Assembly (NCBI RefSeq): GCF_019972135.1
Contig: NZ_BPFI01000001.1
Coordinates: forward strand, 1,347,106 to 1,411,105
Direction of reading: 5' to 3'
DNA: 64,000 nt
Source: Sulfurovum sp. TSL1
GTDB lineage: Bacteria; Campylobacterota; Campylobacteria; Campylobacterales; Sulfurovaceae
Shown: piece by piece, positions 33,133 to 42,533 of the stretch
Layout: each line of letters begins with the position of its first letter
How positions within the stretch are numbered: position 1 is the stretch's first letter
Notes under the pieces: generated by a model
Database searches by the model: none
What the model was told of the DNA's origin: nothing
The model's input: the letters and a program-made list of their open reading frames with translations, nothing else
Program-made: the position numbers and the translations under genes

Positions 33133-35811
33133 TTAAACCTGTGAAGTTTTTGTCAAAACCTTATACTCTGCATCAGGTGCAGCTCTTAAAGTATGCTCAA
33201 AGTGATGTTCGGCACATTTGATTTTAAACCACTCTCTTGCTCTTAAATCAAGTTCATCTTGACTTGTTTTAGTCTCACCCACAAAATAAAGAGTTCTTTC
33301 CAATTTGCCGGTCATAGGGTTCTTTTCTTCTTTAATATAACCCCAGTCAGGGTTATAGTTCCCTATCGGTGTAGGGATATGAAATTTACTTGGGAGTTTT
33401 ACAAAGAGTTTGATGTTTGGATTATCTACAAAATGCTTTGTAAAGTCTCTTTCGTTATCACTATCCACAACAATACTGTCATAGACAGATTTATCACTCA
33501 CAATATCCACGATTTTATTTTCAGGCACTTTGGTTAGGTCCGCAAATAACGACTGGTCATAGTAGAGTATAGCCCCATTTTCATCTTTCAGCTCTTCATA
33601 CTCTATACCGCTAAGCAGGAACTCTCTTTTCTCATTATTGATGACTTTCGATACTTGATAGATAAAGTCCTGTGGATTTCTGATAAAGTCTTCAAGCAAG
33701 TAATCATCCAATCCTTCCAAAATTTTCTTGATTGAAATAGTTGTAAGGTTTGTTTCTTTTTTCAATTCCTCTATGAGGTTTGGAAGGTCTCCTGTATAAC
33801 CGCTTGTATTGATAATACCGCTATCAGGAGTATTTGCTCCAACACCACTGCTTTCACTCATTGTAATCTCAAAGGTATCTATTTGATATACAATTTCATT
33901 GATTTCTACCGTGTCATTGATTGTATCAATACAGTTGTCAATTAATTCATCACTATCAAACTCTATTTTATACCGTGTTCTTGTAGATATTCTTTCCCAA
34001 AGCTCTTTAAACTCTTTACTATCCAACACATCTTTTTTGAGTTTGACAAGAGGTCTTTTATTATTGCCATTATCAGGGGTGATTTTCTTCTCACCTTTAA
34101 AGAACTCATTCTCATACTCTGTTTGTAGTCTTGATACAAACTCTTCATAACTCTCATTGGATACGACTGAGAGAACATTGATTTTTTTATCAAATACCCT
34201 ACTTCCATCACTATTGACACTGAGCCTTAATCCCCGTCCTATCTCTTGCCTTTTTTTGATATCAGAAACTGTTTCATTCAAAGTCGAGATTTGGAAAACA
34301 TTCGGATTATCCCATCCTTCTTTTAATGCGGAATGAGAGAAGATAAAACAGGTCTCTTCTTCAAACGACAAGAGCTTTTCTTTGTCTCGCATTATGAGGT
34401 TATAAACATCTTTTTCAATCTCTCTATCCGTCTTATTATTCCCCAACTCATCCTTATAGGTGATTTCACCGCTTTTCTTATTGACTTTTTTAGAGAAGTA
34501 TCCGTTATGAACCTTGGATTTATCTTTCATCTTGAAGTGTTCATATTCAAGCTTTATCTCATCAAAGAGCTTTTCAAACTCCTCTTTTATCCATCCATCA
34601 TTGACATAGTTATCCACTCTGTCGATAAAGAACAATGATAAAACCTTGATATCCAATCCTCTATCAATAAATTCCTGCTGTTTATCGAAATGAAGTCTTA
34701 TTGTCTTTTCAATTTGAAGCTTTTGTATCTCTTTTTTTGAAGCATCATTATCTTCACCCTGTGAAAATACTTGATGGTTTTCAAATTCTATCTGCTTAGT
34801 TGAAGTCATTATATTCATAAGCCGATAGCCCTCATAGATACTGTTTTTGGTCTTTCTTTCCAGTCTATCGCCCTGTCTGATAGTGATAATATCTACTGAA
34901 ACCTCTCCACTTCTATCTTTTACAAAACACTCTATGTTCGCATAGAAAGGTTTGTTTTTGTTATTGTCTTTACCTATCTCTATGACCCTGATATGAGGCT
35001 TGTTGAAGTTAAACTTCTCTTTCATCGAGACAACTTCGATTTTCTTTACAAGTCCTCTCTGATAACTTTCATATGGAGACAGTCTATAAAGCAGATTATA
35101 GTAGTTCTTGTGTGTTCCGCTGTACCTAAGTGTAAAGAGTGGATTGAGTTCAGCGATAGATTTTTTACTTAAATCACTCTCCATATTTTGAGGTTCATCA
35201 AGTATCACAACAGGTCTTGCTTTTTGAATGTAGCTTATCGGAGTATCTTCAAATCCATCTAAATCATTTTGTTTGATGACATTAGTCTCTTTATTGAAAG
35301 AGTGTAGTGTCATCACCATAATATTGATATGAGTATCCCTACCAAATGATTTAACCTGATTTGGCTTTCTACTGTCATACTCATAGCAGCTTGATACAAC
35401 ACTTGAATAAAGTTCTTCAAAATGGTCTTTGGTGATTTGGTAGCTTTTAAGAACACCTTCTTTGATGGATATAGACGGAACGATGATAATAAACTTAGTC
35501 CATCCATACTTTACATTGAGTTCAAAGACTGTCCGTAAATAGGTGTATGTTTTACCTGTTCCAGTTTCCATCTCGATAGAAAAGTCTAAGCTATCATTCC
35601 GCAGCTCAAAGGGGATATTGTTCTCTTCTTGTATCTGCTGTAAATTCTCAAATACTCTTTCTGTTGTGATATTCAAGTTATTTCCAAATACCCCATACTC
35701 TCCCATAAGTAAAGGCAGGTCTTGTTTTTTCGGCTGTCCTTCAAAAAGCCGTACAACAGACCTTATGGGAATAAGTTGAAACTCTTGATTTCCGTCAAAC
35801 TTGAACTTCAT
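33133..35811 (-). CDS. Type III restriction enzyme, Res subunit
   Basis: An 892-residue restriction subunit: superfamily 2 helicase with Walker A METGTGKT (about 79-86), DEAD-type box ILDEPQNM and motif VI EIGRGLRLS, then a C-terminal PD-(D/E)XK nuclease region (NPDWGYI ... LYFVGETKTS). Type III enzymes need Mod for DNA recognition, and the mod gene is immediately upstream with a 1-bp overlap. The gene has no frameshift, so the system appears active. Nuclease and helicase motifs are all in place. Confidence 0.94.
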   Translation of the reverse strand: MKFKFDGNQEFQLIPIRSVVRLFEGQPKKQDLPLLMGEYGVFGNNLNITTERVFENLQQIQEENNIPFELRNDSLDFSIEMETGTGKTYTYLRTVFELNVKYGWTKFIIIVPSISIKEGVLKSYQITKDHFEELYSSVVSSCYEYDSRKPNQVKSFGRDTHINIMVMTLHSFNKETNVIKQNDLDGFEDTPISYIQKARPVVILDEPQNMESDLSKKSIAELNPLFTLRYSGTHKNYYNLLYRLSPYESYQRGLVKKIEVVSMKEKFNFNKPHIRVIEIGKDNNKNKPFYANIECFVKDRSGEVSVDIITIRQGDRLERKTKNSIYEGYRLMNIMTSTKQIEFENHQVFSQGEDNDASKKEIQKLQIEKTIRLHFDKQQEFIDRGLDIKVLSLFFIDRVDNYVNDGWIKEEFEKLFDEIKLEYEHFKMKDKSKVHNGYFSKKVNKKSGEITYKDELGNNKTDREIEKDVYNLIMRDKEKLLSFEEETCFIFSHSALKEGWDNPNVFQISTLNETVSDIKKRQEIGRGLRLSVNSDGSRVFDKKINVLSVVSNESYEEFVSRLQTEYENEFFKGEKKITPDNGNNKRPLVKLKKDVLDSKEFKELWERISTRTRYKIEFDSDELIDNCIDTINDTVEINEIVYQIDTFEITMSESSGVGANTPDSGIINTSGYTGDLPNLIEELKKETNLTTISIKKILEGLDDYLLEDFIRNPQDFIYQVSKVINNEKREFLLSGIEYEELKDENGAILYYDQSLFADLTKVPENKIVDIVSDKSVYDSIVVDSDNERDFTKHFVDNPNIKLFVKLPSKFHIPTPIGNYNPDWGYIKEEKNPMTGKLERTLYFVGETKTSQDELDLRAREWFKIKCAEHHFEHTLRAAPDAEYKVLTKTSQV

Positions 35812-37703
35812 TACATCGTCTTTAATCGGAATGTTTTAGATAGGTTCTGCTTATCGCTATCACTAAGGTTGTTATCAAAACAGATAAAGAGGGTATCATT
35901 TGATATTCCAGCAAACTCTTTATGAGTAGTTATCTCTGTATCGACTTTATCAAAGGTGATATAGAAGAACTTACTTTTCTTCACATTATCAGTTATCTTA
36001 TAAATTTTACACTCTGTGATATCTTCTATAACTTCTATATCACTATTGAGGCTATACCCCTCTTTGAGGATATTCTCATAGATTACATTCAACTCTGTAT
36101 AACCATCTACCATACTCTCATCATAGACAGTTGATGTCTTGAACTGCTGTCTTAGCTTTTTGATAATTTCATCTTTATCACTGTCTCTATTGACTTTGAT
36201 AGCCTCATTCACTTTATAGTTTGAATTATCTAACTTAAAGACTTTAAAGCCACCATCAAGAGGCTTAGGATTTTTTCCATAACCATTGATAACTCTTCTT
36301 ACTCTTTCTTTTGTTATTTCACTGATTACAGTAGGCTTCTTAATCGATTTTAAAAACTCATAAGCTACCTTCTGCCCCTTCTGCTTCGGGTCTAATACCT
36401 CTTGAAGTTGAACCAAAATAAACTTTATATCTTTATTCTCTTCTCTGTTTAATTCCAAAACAGCTTGTCCAGTCGAACCACTTCCACTAAAAAAATCTAA
36501 CACTATATCATCACTTTTAGCATTACTTAATCGAATTAAATTTGATATTAATATGGTTGATTTTGGATTACTAAATATATTTTTCTGACCATCAAATATT
36601 TTTGTCATTACATCATTTGCTTCTTGGTTATAACCAAATTTGTCGTGGCTCCACCAGTTTGTAGCAGATTGCCCCTCTTCTTCTCGTTCAAATCTATAAT
36701 ATTTTTTTCTTGGAGCACCATCACCATTTTTAGGAAAAATTATTCTATTATCTTTTAATAGTTTCTTAAATGTTTTTTCCTCCCCCATCCATATTTCATC
36801 ATAGATTTTTCCAGAAGGAGTTTTAATTTTATATTGACTTCCACCTTGGTCTGAACCTACTTTCCAAGGCTTCGTAGCCCAATCCCCCTTTGGGTCATTG
36901 TCTGGATTTGAAAAATCACCTGTTAATTCCAATTTCCCAACACCAGATTTTTTATATTCTTCTTTATTTTTAGAATAAACCAATATATGCTCAGCAACTA
37001 ACCCAATCATTTTTGTCTTGTCATTTGGCTGATTATGTCTTCTCCTCCAATGAATATGACCCTCAAAATTTTCTTCCCCGAATATTTCATTACAAATTCT
37101 TTTAAGATTATCGACTTCATTATCATCTATTGAGATAAAAATGACACCGTCATCTTTTAGCAGAGTTCTACTCAAAAGAAGTCTCGGGAACATCATATTG
37201 AGCCATTGGGTATGCTTTCTTCCCTCTTTTGATTTTTTGGATTGGGTAGTCTCACCACCAACTTTTTGACCAGTAATTTCAAGATAGTTTTCAAGGGGAG
37301 TTTTAAAGTTGTCAGGATATACGAAGTCATTCCCCGTGTTATATGGAGGGTCAATATATATCATTTTGACACTGTTTTTATAGCCTGATTGCAGCAGTTT
37401 TAGAACTTCAAGGTTATCACCCTCTATGATAAGATTTTCGCTTGTATCAGGATTAAGGCTATCTTCTTTTACATACTTCAAAGTCCCGTTTGAAGGTGTC
37501 TGAATACTTTTATAGCAGTTCTTTTTACCTACCCATTCAAACTTATAGCTTTCATTGTCTGTTGCTATCTCTTCACCTAAAAGAAGCTGTAAAGCTTTGA
37601 AATCAACTTCACCATCCCTTACTATATCAGGGAATATTTCTTTTAGTCTTTCAATATTATCTTTTGCTGTATCACTACTTTCCAAATTTACCATTTCCGC
37701 CAT
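35811..37703 (-). CDS. Type III restriction system, Mod DNA methyltransferase
   Basis: A 630-residue adenine methyltransferase of the beta class: the catalytic DPPYNTGND (about 119-127) comes before the AdoMet-binding FFSGSGSTGQ (about 405-414), with the target-recognition domain (about 180-390) between. It modifies one strand of an asymmetric site and guides Res. I start at ATG 37703 (MAEMVNLES), preceded by GGGATG; the in-frame TTG four codons upstream is less likely. No phase-variable simple repeat is seen within the gene, unlike many Campylobacterota mod genes. Confidence 0.93.
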   Translation of the reverse strand: MAEMVNLESSDTAKDNIERLKEIFPDIVRDGEVDFKALQLLLGEEIATDNESYKFEWVGKKNCYKSIQTPSNGTLKYVKEDSLNPDTSENLIIEGDNLEVLKLLQSGYKNSVKMIYIDPPYNTGNDFVYPDNFKTPLENYLEITGQKVGGETTQSKKSKEGRKHTQWLNMMFPRLLLSRTLLKDDGVIFISIDDNEVDNLKRICNEIFGEENFEGHIHWRRRHNQPNDKTKMIGLVAEHILVYSKNKEEYKKSGVGKLELTGDFSNPDNDPKGDWATKPWKVGSDQGGSQYKIKTPSGKIYDEIWMGEEKTFKKLLKDNRIIFPKNGDGAPRKKYYRFEREEEGQSATNWWSHDKFGYNQEANDVMTKIFDGQKNIFSNPKSTILISNLIRLSNAKSDDIVLDFFSGSGSTGQAVLELNREENKDIKFILVQLQEVLDPKQKGQKVAYEFLKSIKKPTVISEITKERVRRVINGYGKNPKPLDGGFKVFKLDNSNYKVNEAIKVNRDSDKDEIIKKLRQQFKTSTVYDESMVDGYTELNVIYENILKEGYSLNSDIEVIEDITECKIYKITDNVKKSKFFYITFDKVDTEITTHKEFAGISNDTLFICFDNNLSDSDKQNLSKTFRLKTM

Positions 37704-37786
37704 AACACATCCCAAATTTTAATTCAAGTATTTTAGCTTGAAATGGATATTAGGCTACTGAGGAAATACCAATCAAATAAAATGGA

Positions 37787-38059
37787 CTATTCTTCACACT
37801 CCCAAGACACTACTTTCACACCTTCAAAAAATTCCTGAACAGAGCAGTCAAGGATAGCAGCAATTTTATACAAGTGCGAGAGGTTAAAATGTTGATTATT
37901 CAGATATAACTCTCCTTGGCTAATTAGTCCCGGAGATTTAAGGCACATCTTTTGAGATAGTTGAAGTTGTGTCAGTCCTTTTTCTTCTCTTTTTTTCTTA
38001 ACATTACTACCAACTGTTTTATAGAACTGTTCAAGTTCATCTTCCAAAGTGTAAGCCAA
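37787..38059 (-). CDS. XRE-family helix-turn-helix regulator
   Basis: A 90-residue protein with an HTH_3 domain (VGSNVKKKREEKGLTQLQLSQKM ... LSHLYKIAAILDCSVQEFFEG). It lies 83 bp upstream of mod on the same strand, the place of a controller (C) protein, so it probably times expression of the type III system. The recognition segment is slightly longer than usual (SPGLISQGELYLNNQ). Confidence 0.85.
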   Translation of the reverse strand: MAYTLEDELEQFYKTVGSNVKKKREEKGLTQLQLSQKMCLKSPGLISQGELYLNNQHFNLSHLYKIAAILDCSVQEFFEGVKVVSWECEE

Positions 38060-38158
38060 TTTTATTTTCCATTAAGTTTATGGATAATGATAGTTGGTTA
38101 TAATCTTTCTCTCAAATAGTAATTACTATGTGAATTATCTACATTTAAGGGAAAATCA

Positions 38159-38923
38159 ATGAAAAAAATAATCTTAGTTCTTTCTGCTCTTGCTACACTA
38201 TCAATGGCAGGAAGTGTTGAAGAAGACAAAAAAGCTTGTGATAATAACAACCTACAAAGTTGTTTAAGCCTTATGGAAAGATATAGTGAAGGCAAAGGGG
38301 TGAAAAGAGACCTATATCAAGCTTACCAAGCTATGTATAAAATAGGTGCTATTCTTGAAAAAAAATGCGAGAATGGTCATAAAAAATCTTGTACCGCACA
38401 TCCATCAATAAAAGAACAATTAAATTTTTTACCTGCTACCTTTATCTTTGATGGTGTTTTTTCGGGAATGACACAAAATGAACTTTTAGATAGAAAGTTT
38501 GAAAAAAGAACCGATGGTTTATATAATGTAGAAACCGGCACTATGAATACGGCTATATCTACATTATATGGGGGCAAAATCGAGGGAGACTTTTTAACAT
38601 ACTCGAAAAATATTTTAAATAAAAAAGCAATTGTCAAAATTTTTCTTACAGAAAAAAGTAAAAAGGTTTATGCCGTGATTGTTGAATGGAAAAATAGCGG
38701 TATTGATTTTGGTTCAACTGTTAAATCTTCCCTAAGTGATACTTACGGTTCTTATAATTCAATAGATAAACTTCCACCGGCAGTAATGAATGGAAAAGAA
38801 TGGAAACCAAATGAAAGAGCCACTGTTTCATACTATTTGGCAACGGATGAGATGATGAATATGAATACATATCTTACTTTTGTAGATAAAATTTATTACA
38901 AACAAAACAAAGAAGAAAAATAA
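38159..38923 (+). CDS. Exported protein of unknown function with a Sel1-like segment
   Basis: A 254-residue protein: signal peptide MKKIILVLSALATLSMAG, then a short Sel1-like repeat region with four Cys (ACDNNNLQSCLSLMERYSEGKGVKRDLYQA), then a beta-rich domain (about 90-250) that I do not recognise (FDGVFSGMTQNELL resembles the start of small lipoprotein domains that bind other envelope proteins). It is divergent from the HTH gene and ends at a GC hairpin. Codon use is AT-rich like its island neighbours. Confidence 0.65.
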   Translation: MKKIILVLSALATLSMAGSVEEDKKACDNNNLQSCLSLMERYSEGKGVKRDLYQAYQAMYKIGAILEKKCENGHKKSCTAHPSIKEQLNFLPATFIFDGVFSGMTQNELLDRKFEKRTDGLYNVETGTMNTAISTLYGGKIEGDFLTYSKNILNKKAIVKIFLTEKSKKVYAVIVEWKNSGIDFGSTVKSSLSDTYGSYNSIDKLPPAVMNGKEWKPNERATVSYYLATDEMMNMNTYLTFVDKIYYKQNKEEK

Positions 38924-38951
38924 TCCCCCCTAATTCCCCCATTGGGGGATT
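38922..38951. terminator. GC-rich hairpin after the exported-protein gene
   Basis: AATCCCCC (38922-38929) can pair with GGGGGATT (38944-38951); an alternative stem uses TCCCCC at 38935-38940. It sits between two converging genes and has no strong T-run, so its strength as a terminator is uncertain. Confidence 0.5.
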
Positions 38952-38991
38952 GGTGCTACGATTATACCCATCTTTCAGACATCATAGCACT

Positions 38992-39573
38992 CTAAAACAG
39001 ACCCCATAACTTCTTGGACCTGCTAACTTTTTGAAGCTCTCTAATATACTTATTTAACTCTCTTTTCTGTTTGCCTATACCCATATAATGAGGTAGGTTG
39101 TTGAACATAGATTTTAGGGTATGAAATTTTTTACCGTTGGAGTTCTTAAACGCTACCTCTAATTCTCCTTTGAAAAAAAGGAAAGTATCCTTACCTAATC
39201 TAAAAGTCCATTTCTCCCGTTCATCTTTAAAAAGTATCAAGGTCAGGAACCTTGAAATATCTAAGGCTATACCTCTTTTACCAATCTTTTTAAACTCCAT
39301 TGGTCTGTCAATGTTCTTTCCCTCAGTATGTAGAACTACGATTATATCTTTGTAATTCACTAAGGCATAGTTAGAAATATTTTTTTTTCTTCGATACTGT
39401 CGTTTTCCTTGACTTAAATTGGTTTGGTAATGCTCTGATACCTTTTTTAGTATTTGAGCCGTTTTATGGCTCTTTTTAGACGGTATATGAGTTATCTTGT
39501 AATAGTTGTATCCCGTTCCGACATAAGCCAATAATAGCCCTGTAAATTCTTTTAATGTTTCCGCTCTTTTCAT
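38992..39573 (-). CDS. Unrecognised basic protein of the island
   Basis: A 193-residue protein starting at ATG 39573 (MKRAETLKEF), which has an AGGAGG site 9 bp upstream. It is lysine/arginine rich (KKSHKTAQILKKV, QYRRKKN, KQKRELNKYI) with a central beta-rich part (ALVNYKDIIVVLHTEG, KWTFRLGKDTFLFFKG). No membrane segment, signal peptide or Cys motif. The charge suggests nucleic-acid binding, but I recognise no family. It lies next to a 1.4-kb non-coding region that could hold the element's origin or transfer site. Confidence 0.6.
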   Translation of the reverse strand: MKRAETLKEFTGLLLAYVGTGYNYYKITHIPSKKSHKTAQILKKVSEHYQTNLSQGKRQYRRKKNISNYALVNYKDIIVVLHTEGKNIDRPMEFKKIGKRGIALDISRFLTLILFKDEREKWTFRLGKDTFLFFKGELEVAFKNSNGKKFHTLKSMFNNLPHYMGIGKQKRELNKYIRELQKVSRSKKLWGLF

Positions 39574-39740
39574 AATGATTTTACCTCCTTTGGTAAAAAG
39601 CACCTAAAAAGAAGCGGACATTCACCCAATCGCACAGTATCCCGTTTCATACGGTATGTTCTCACATAGAGCGATAGAAGTCTCTCGACGACTGACACCT
39701 CCTGAACACTCCAAAAGTATTCAAGGGGTGCCAGCCCCAT
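39570..39740 (-). CDS. Possible 56-residue small gene
   Basis: Minus-strand frame from ATG 39740 to TGA 39570 (begins MGLAPLEYFWSVQEVSV), overlapping the next start by ATGA. The translational coupling and a run of plausible residues favour it; the lack of a ribosome site argues against it. Could equally be the leader of a structured transcript. Confidence 0.25.
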   Translation of the reverse strand: MGLAPLEYFWSVQEVSVVERLLSLYVRTYRMKRDTVRLGECPLLFRCFLPKEVKSL

Positions 39741-40040
39741 AATTATAAATCGCCTCGCATAGCCTTTTGAGTGATAGTTTTATTACAAGATGCCACTCTT
39801 GTCTATCATCTAATTTTCACGACACTCCCGCAAAAATTATCATCCTCTCTCAGCTAACCTCTCACACCACCACTTCATAAGAAATCGTTAGGTGTTTGTC
39901 TTGTTAGTTATATTTGTCTTACCGCTTTACTTAGATGTTGAGTTATCTACCATACTTCTCTGACGACAGAATATAGAAGCTTCGTATTACTCACCTTCAA
40001 AAAGGTTTTCTATGGATAGTATAGTTTCATATCAGTTGAG

Positions 40041-40307
40041 TTATTTCATCATATAAAGCATTACACGGTTGCCGATTTCATAAATCATCGGCTTTACCTC
40101 TTGCCTTGCCAAGAGACCTTTACGGATTAAGCTATTTAGTCTTGATATTTCTATCTAAGCAGTTCTTAACCTGCTTGACTTCCTCCGCCGTGATAGAGTT
40201 GTATTCTTTCGATATACCTCCTCTATGTGGATTTTCACCACTTCAAACATAACAGGCACTTTATCGCTTAGGTGATAAAGCACCGTTTCCAAGTCGCCCT
40301 TATTCAT
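40041..40307 (-). pseudogene. Frame-broken small gene (about 88 codons)
   Basis: On the minus strand, MNKGDLETVLYHLSDKVPVM opens at 40307 and continues to about residue 32; then the plausible coding moves to another frame (SKEYNSITAEEVKQVKN) and returns to the first for RLNSLIRKGLLARQEVKPMI and the stop at 40041. Total length is an exact multiple of three, so two compensating indels (or sequencing errors) explain the internal TAG. The end reads like a winged-helix tail, suggesting a lost DNA-binding protein. Confidence 0.5.
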
Positions 40308-40410
40308 TTGATATTATTGGGTAAAAGCGGATAATTTCAATCCACAGTCCCCACCACAGCACGGACAAACATATTTCTATGTATCCGGCCGCACGGGATT
40401 AATCTACTTA

Positions 40411-40427
40411 ACGGGTTGGCGGCCCGT
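40411..40427. other. Short GC hairpin in the non-coding region
   Basis: ACGGG (40411-40415) and CCCGT (40423-40427) pair around TTGGCGG; a second small hairpin (TTGGT/ACCAA) follows directly. Tandem small hairpins of this kind are seen at transfer or replication origins and in regulatory RNAs, but nothing more specific can be said. Confidence 0.35.
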
Positions 40428-41039
40428 CATTGGTGATTAACCAAGCGAAGTCTATTTGGCAATATCTTCGCTCTGCGATTTATAATGATTTGGTTGGCAA
40501 TGTCAATATAGTTATAGTTATTTTATTCTCCTTGTGTATTAATTGACATATCTGTTATAGGTAGTTTTTTTTAAAAACTTCACTTGAAAATAAAAAACTT
40601 TTAGCAAATTTTTCATCTTTTTCTCTCTATATTCCATTAATAGGTAAATCAAGCCCCTAAAATAGAGGTTGATACATTGATTGAGGGTAAATTTAAAAAA
40701 TTTGTAAAAAAAACAAAAGAATAAGCCTATTTTAATATTAGTTAATATATAATCCCATTATCTCTTGTGATGGAGAGTAAATAAACTACCTTGAAAAAGT
40801 AGCTTGGAAATTCTTGTTTCCGGGAATAACATCAATAATTCTATACAGGATATAGAATTCTTTTTTTCTTCAAAGGCAATCAAAATAATTATCACTGTTA
40901 AGTTTATAGGATAGTAGTGTTTTCACAGGTTTAATTATTTGTCAAATCAAGCACATAATTTCAACTCTGTGTTCAACTCACAGTTCTATGTTCGTAGAAC
41001 TTTCACATTCATTTAACTATAAAAACCTAAGGAGAAAAA

Positions 41040-41408
41040 ATGAAAACAAATGAAGAAAATATAGTAGTAGATATCAAAGATACAAAAGTTTTAAAAATCA
41101 TTAATAATATGTTGGCAAGTGATGACTTCTTTCCAGTTCTTGAAGATGATTTAAGAGATATAAGCAAAACTCAAACAATTCACTTTGGAAATATTCAAGA
41201 GCTGATGACGTACCTGAATTATGCTTTTGAGAGCAACTCCCATTACTATGATGGGTTGAAGTATCTTTTAGAGGTTGAAAAATTGCCTGTTGCCATTGCC
41301 ATTGAAAAGATGGATATTCAAAAAGAGAATGAAGATTTTCTTTATAAAGAGCTATTGACTTATTTGGTTCCTGATGTAATGAATAAAAACAATAAGGAGG
41401 TAAAATAA
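41040..41408 (+). CDS. Island protein of unknown function A
   Basis: A 122-residue acidic, soluble protein, starting after AAGGAGAAAAA. No signal peptide, membrane segment or known motif. It has helical runs (FPVLEDDLRDI, IQELMTYLNYAFE, YKELLTYLVPDVM). First of three genes joined by 1-bp overlaps (TAATG), so its product is probably made in step with the next two. No family recognised. Confidence 0.6.
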   Translation: MKTNEENIVVDIKDTKVLKIINNMLASDDFFPVLEDDLRDISKTQTIHFGNIQELMTYLNYAFESNSHYYDGLKYLLEVEKLPVAIAIEKMDIQKENEDFLYKELLTYLVPDVMNKNNKEVK

Positions 41409-41881
41409 TGAGTAGCATTGATAGAAAAATTAGAAGAAATAAGAAAAATCCAATGGTGGATGAGTATGTAGAAACTGTAATGACATTTGTATTAAACGGT
41501 TCAAAAGAAGATATTACATACTACTCTTATAATAGAGAGTTCTTTAAAAAGAGTGATGAGTTGAGAGTAAAGTTCGCTGGTCTAATTACAAAGCTAATGT
41601 TTGACTTGTGTATTAAAGAGATAGAAATATTTACATTTAGCGATATTTTCAAACAAATGATTATTGATATCGAGAAGAATGAGAATATTCAACAAATGAA
41701 TTTTACCGTAGAAAATGACAAAGTAATGTTTCAAAATAAATTTGTAGGATATAACCTTGGTAAGATACTTATCGGACAATTTATAGTGTATTTTGCCGGA
41801 TATAAGTTATTTTTCGAAGATACACAAACGAATAAGAGATATTTATTTAAAGATAAATATGATTGTTTGGAGGTGGCATAA
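41408..41881 (+). CDS. Island protein of unknown function B
   Basis: A 157-residue soluble protein with AGGAGG before its ATG and a 1-bp overlap with gene A. Its C-terminal third (MNFTVENDKVMFQNK ... YKLFFED) resembles that of gene C (FNFKVKDDHILFKQD ... YLFFTD), so the two are likely diverged duplicates. The N-terminal half is helical with a basic start (DRKIRRNKKNP). No family recognised. Confidence 0.6.
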   Translation: MSSIDRKIRRNKKNPMVDEYVETVMTFVLNGSKEDITYYSYNREFFKKSDELRVKFAGLITKLMFDLCIKEIEIFTFSDIFKQMIIDIEKNENIQQMNFTVENDKVMFQNKFVGYNLGKILIGQFIVYFAGYKLFFEDTQTNKRYLFKDKYDCLEVA

Positions 41882-42333
41882 TGAGTAGTATCATTTTAAA
41901 ATCCTCAGATAGTCATCCTATGAAAGAAATATTTGAACAATATTTTCTTGTTTTAGATTTTTCAAATGAAAATTACATAATAGAGCTTTCAACATTTAAT
42001 AGTAATTTTTTTAGTGATGGATATACACTTATCAATAATTATGCTTTGGTTCTAAATGACTTTAAAGATTATGCTAATTCAAAACAAAAAAGGGTTAGAT
42101 TTATTGAATTTATAAAATACAGTATAAAGCATAGCCAAATATCAGATAGAATAGAATATTTTAACTTTAAAGTGAAAGATGACCATATTCTATTTAAACA
42201 AGATGGAGAAAAACAAGACTGGATAAATATGGGTGAATTTTACATAGACAACTATAAAATAAATGTATGTTCATCATATTTATTCTTCACTGACCTGCTT
42301 TCAGAAGAGCAATTTATGTATTATGCTGATTAG
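41881..42333 (+). CDS. Island protein of unknown function C
   Basis: A 150-residue soluble protein. I use ATG 41881 (MSSIILKSSD) with GGAGG 7 bp upstream and a 1-bp overlap with gene B; a longer frame reaching back to 41863 overlaps more and has no site. The C-terminal part resembles gene B. Aromatic-rich (YIIELSTFNSNFFSDGY). Last gene of the unit; a stem-loop lies about 130 bp further on. No family recognised. Confidence 0.6.
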   Translation: MSSIILKSSDSHPMKEIFEQYFLVLDFSNENYIIELSTFNSNFFSDGYTLINNYALVLNDFKDYANSKQKRVRFIEFIKYSIKHSQISDRIEYFNFKVKDDHILFKQDGEKQDWINMGEFYIDNYKINVCSSYLFFTDLLSEEQFMYYAD

Positions 42334-42463
42334 TATTAAAATAATCCAAAATGGCTAACGAGAGGCTGAGTGAATTCGGTCTCTTGCCCCTATATACAAT
42401 TTGTCAAAATTAAAATCCATCTTTCCGGATACAGACAGATAAATCAATTACTCATTTTAAGCA

Positions 42464-42501
42464 CCTATAAACTGCTGGCCTCTGCGACCAGCCTATATAG
42501 G
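42464..42501. terminator. Interrupted stem-loop between converging genes
   Basis: CCTATA (42464-42469)/TATAGG (42496-42501) encloses GCTGG (42474-42478)/CCAGC (42488-42492). It lies between the end of gene C and the end of ardA, where a bidirectional terminator would be expected, but lacks a T-run and could be another RNA structure. Confidence 0.45.
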
Positions 42502-42533
42502 TCTTAGGACTGAAAAATCAAAAAATGAAGTTT

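Larger units (their letters stand above)
39741..41039. other. 1.3-kb non-coding region with hairpins and a broken gene
   Basis: It holds a frame-disrupted small gene (40041-40307) and several hairpins: ACGGG/CCCGT (40411-40427) and TTGGT/ACCAA just after it. Base composition is locally more GC-rich than the surroundings. Towards the right end it becomes AT-rich, leading to the operon at 41040. It may carry regulatory RNA, an origin or a transfer site; no relaxase or replication gene is recognised, so this stays open. Confidence 0.45.
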
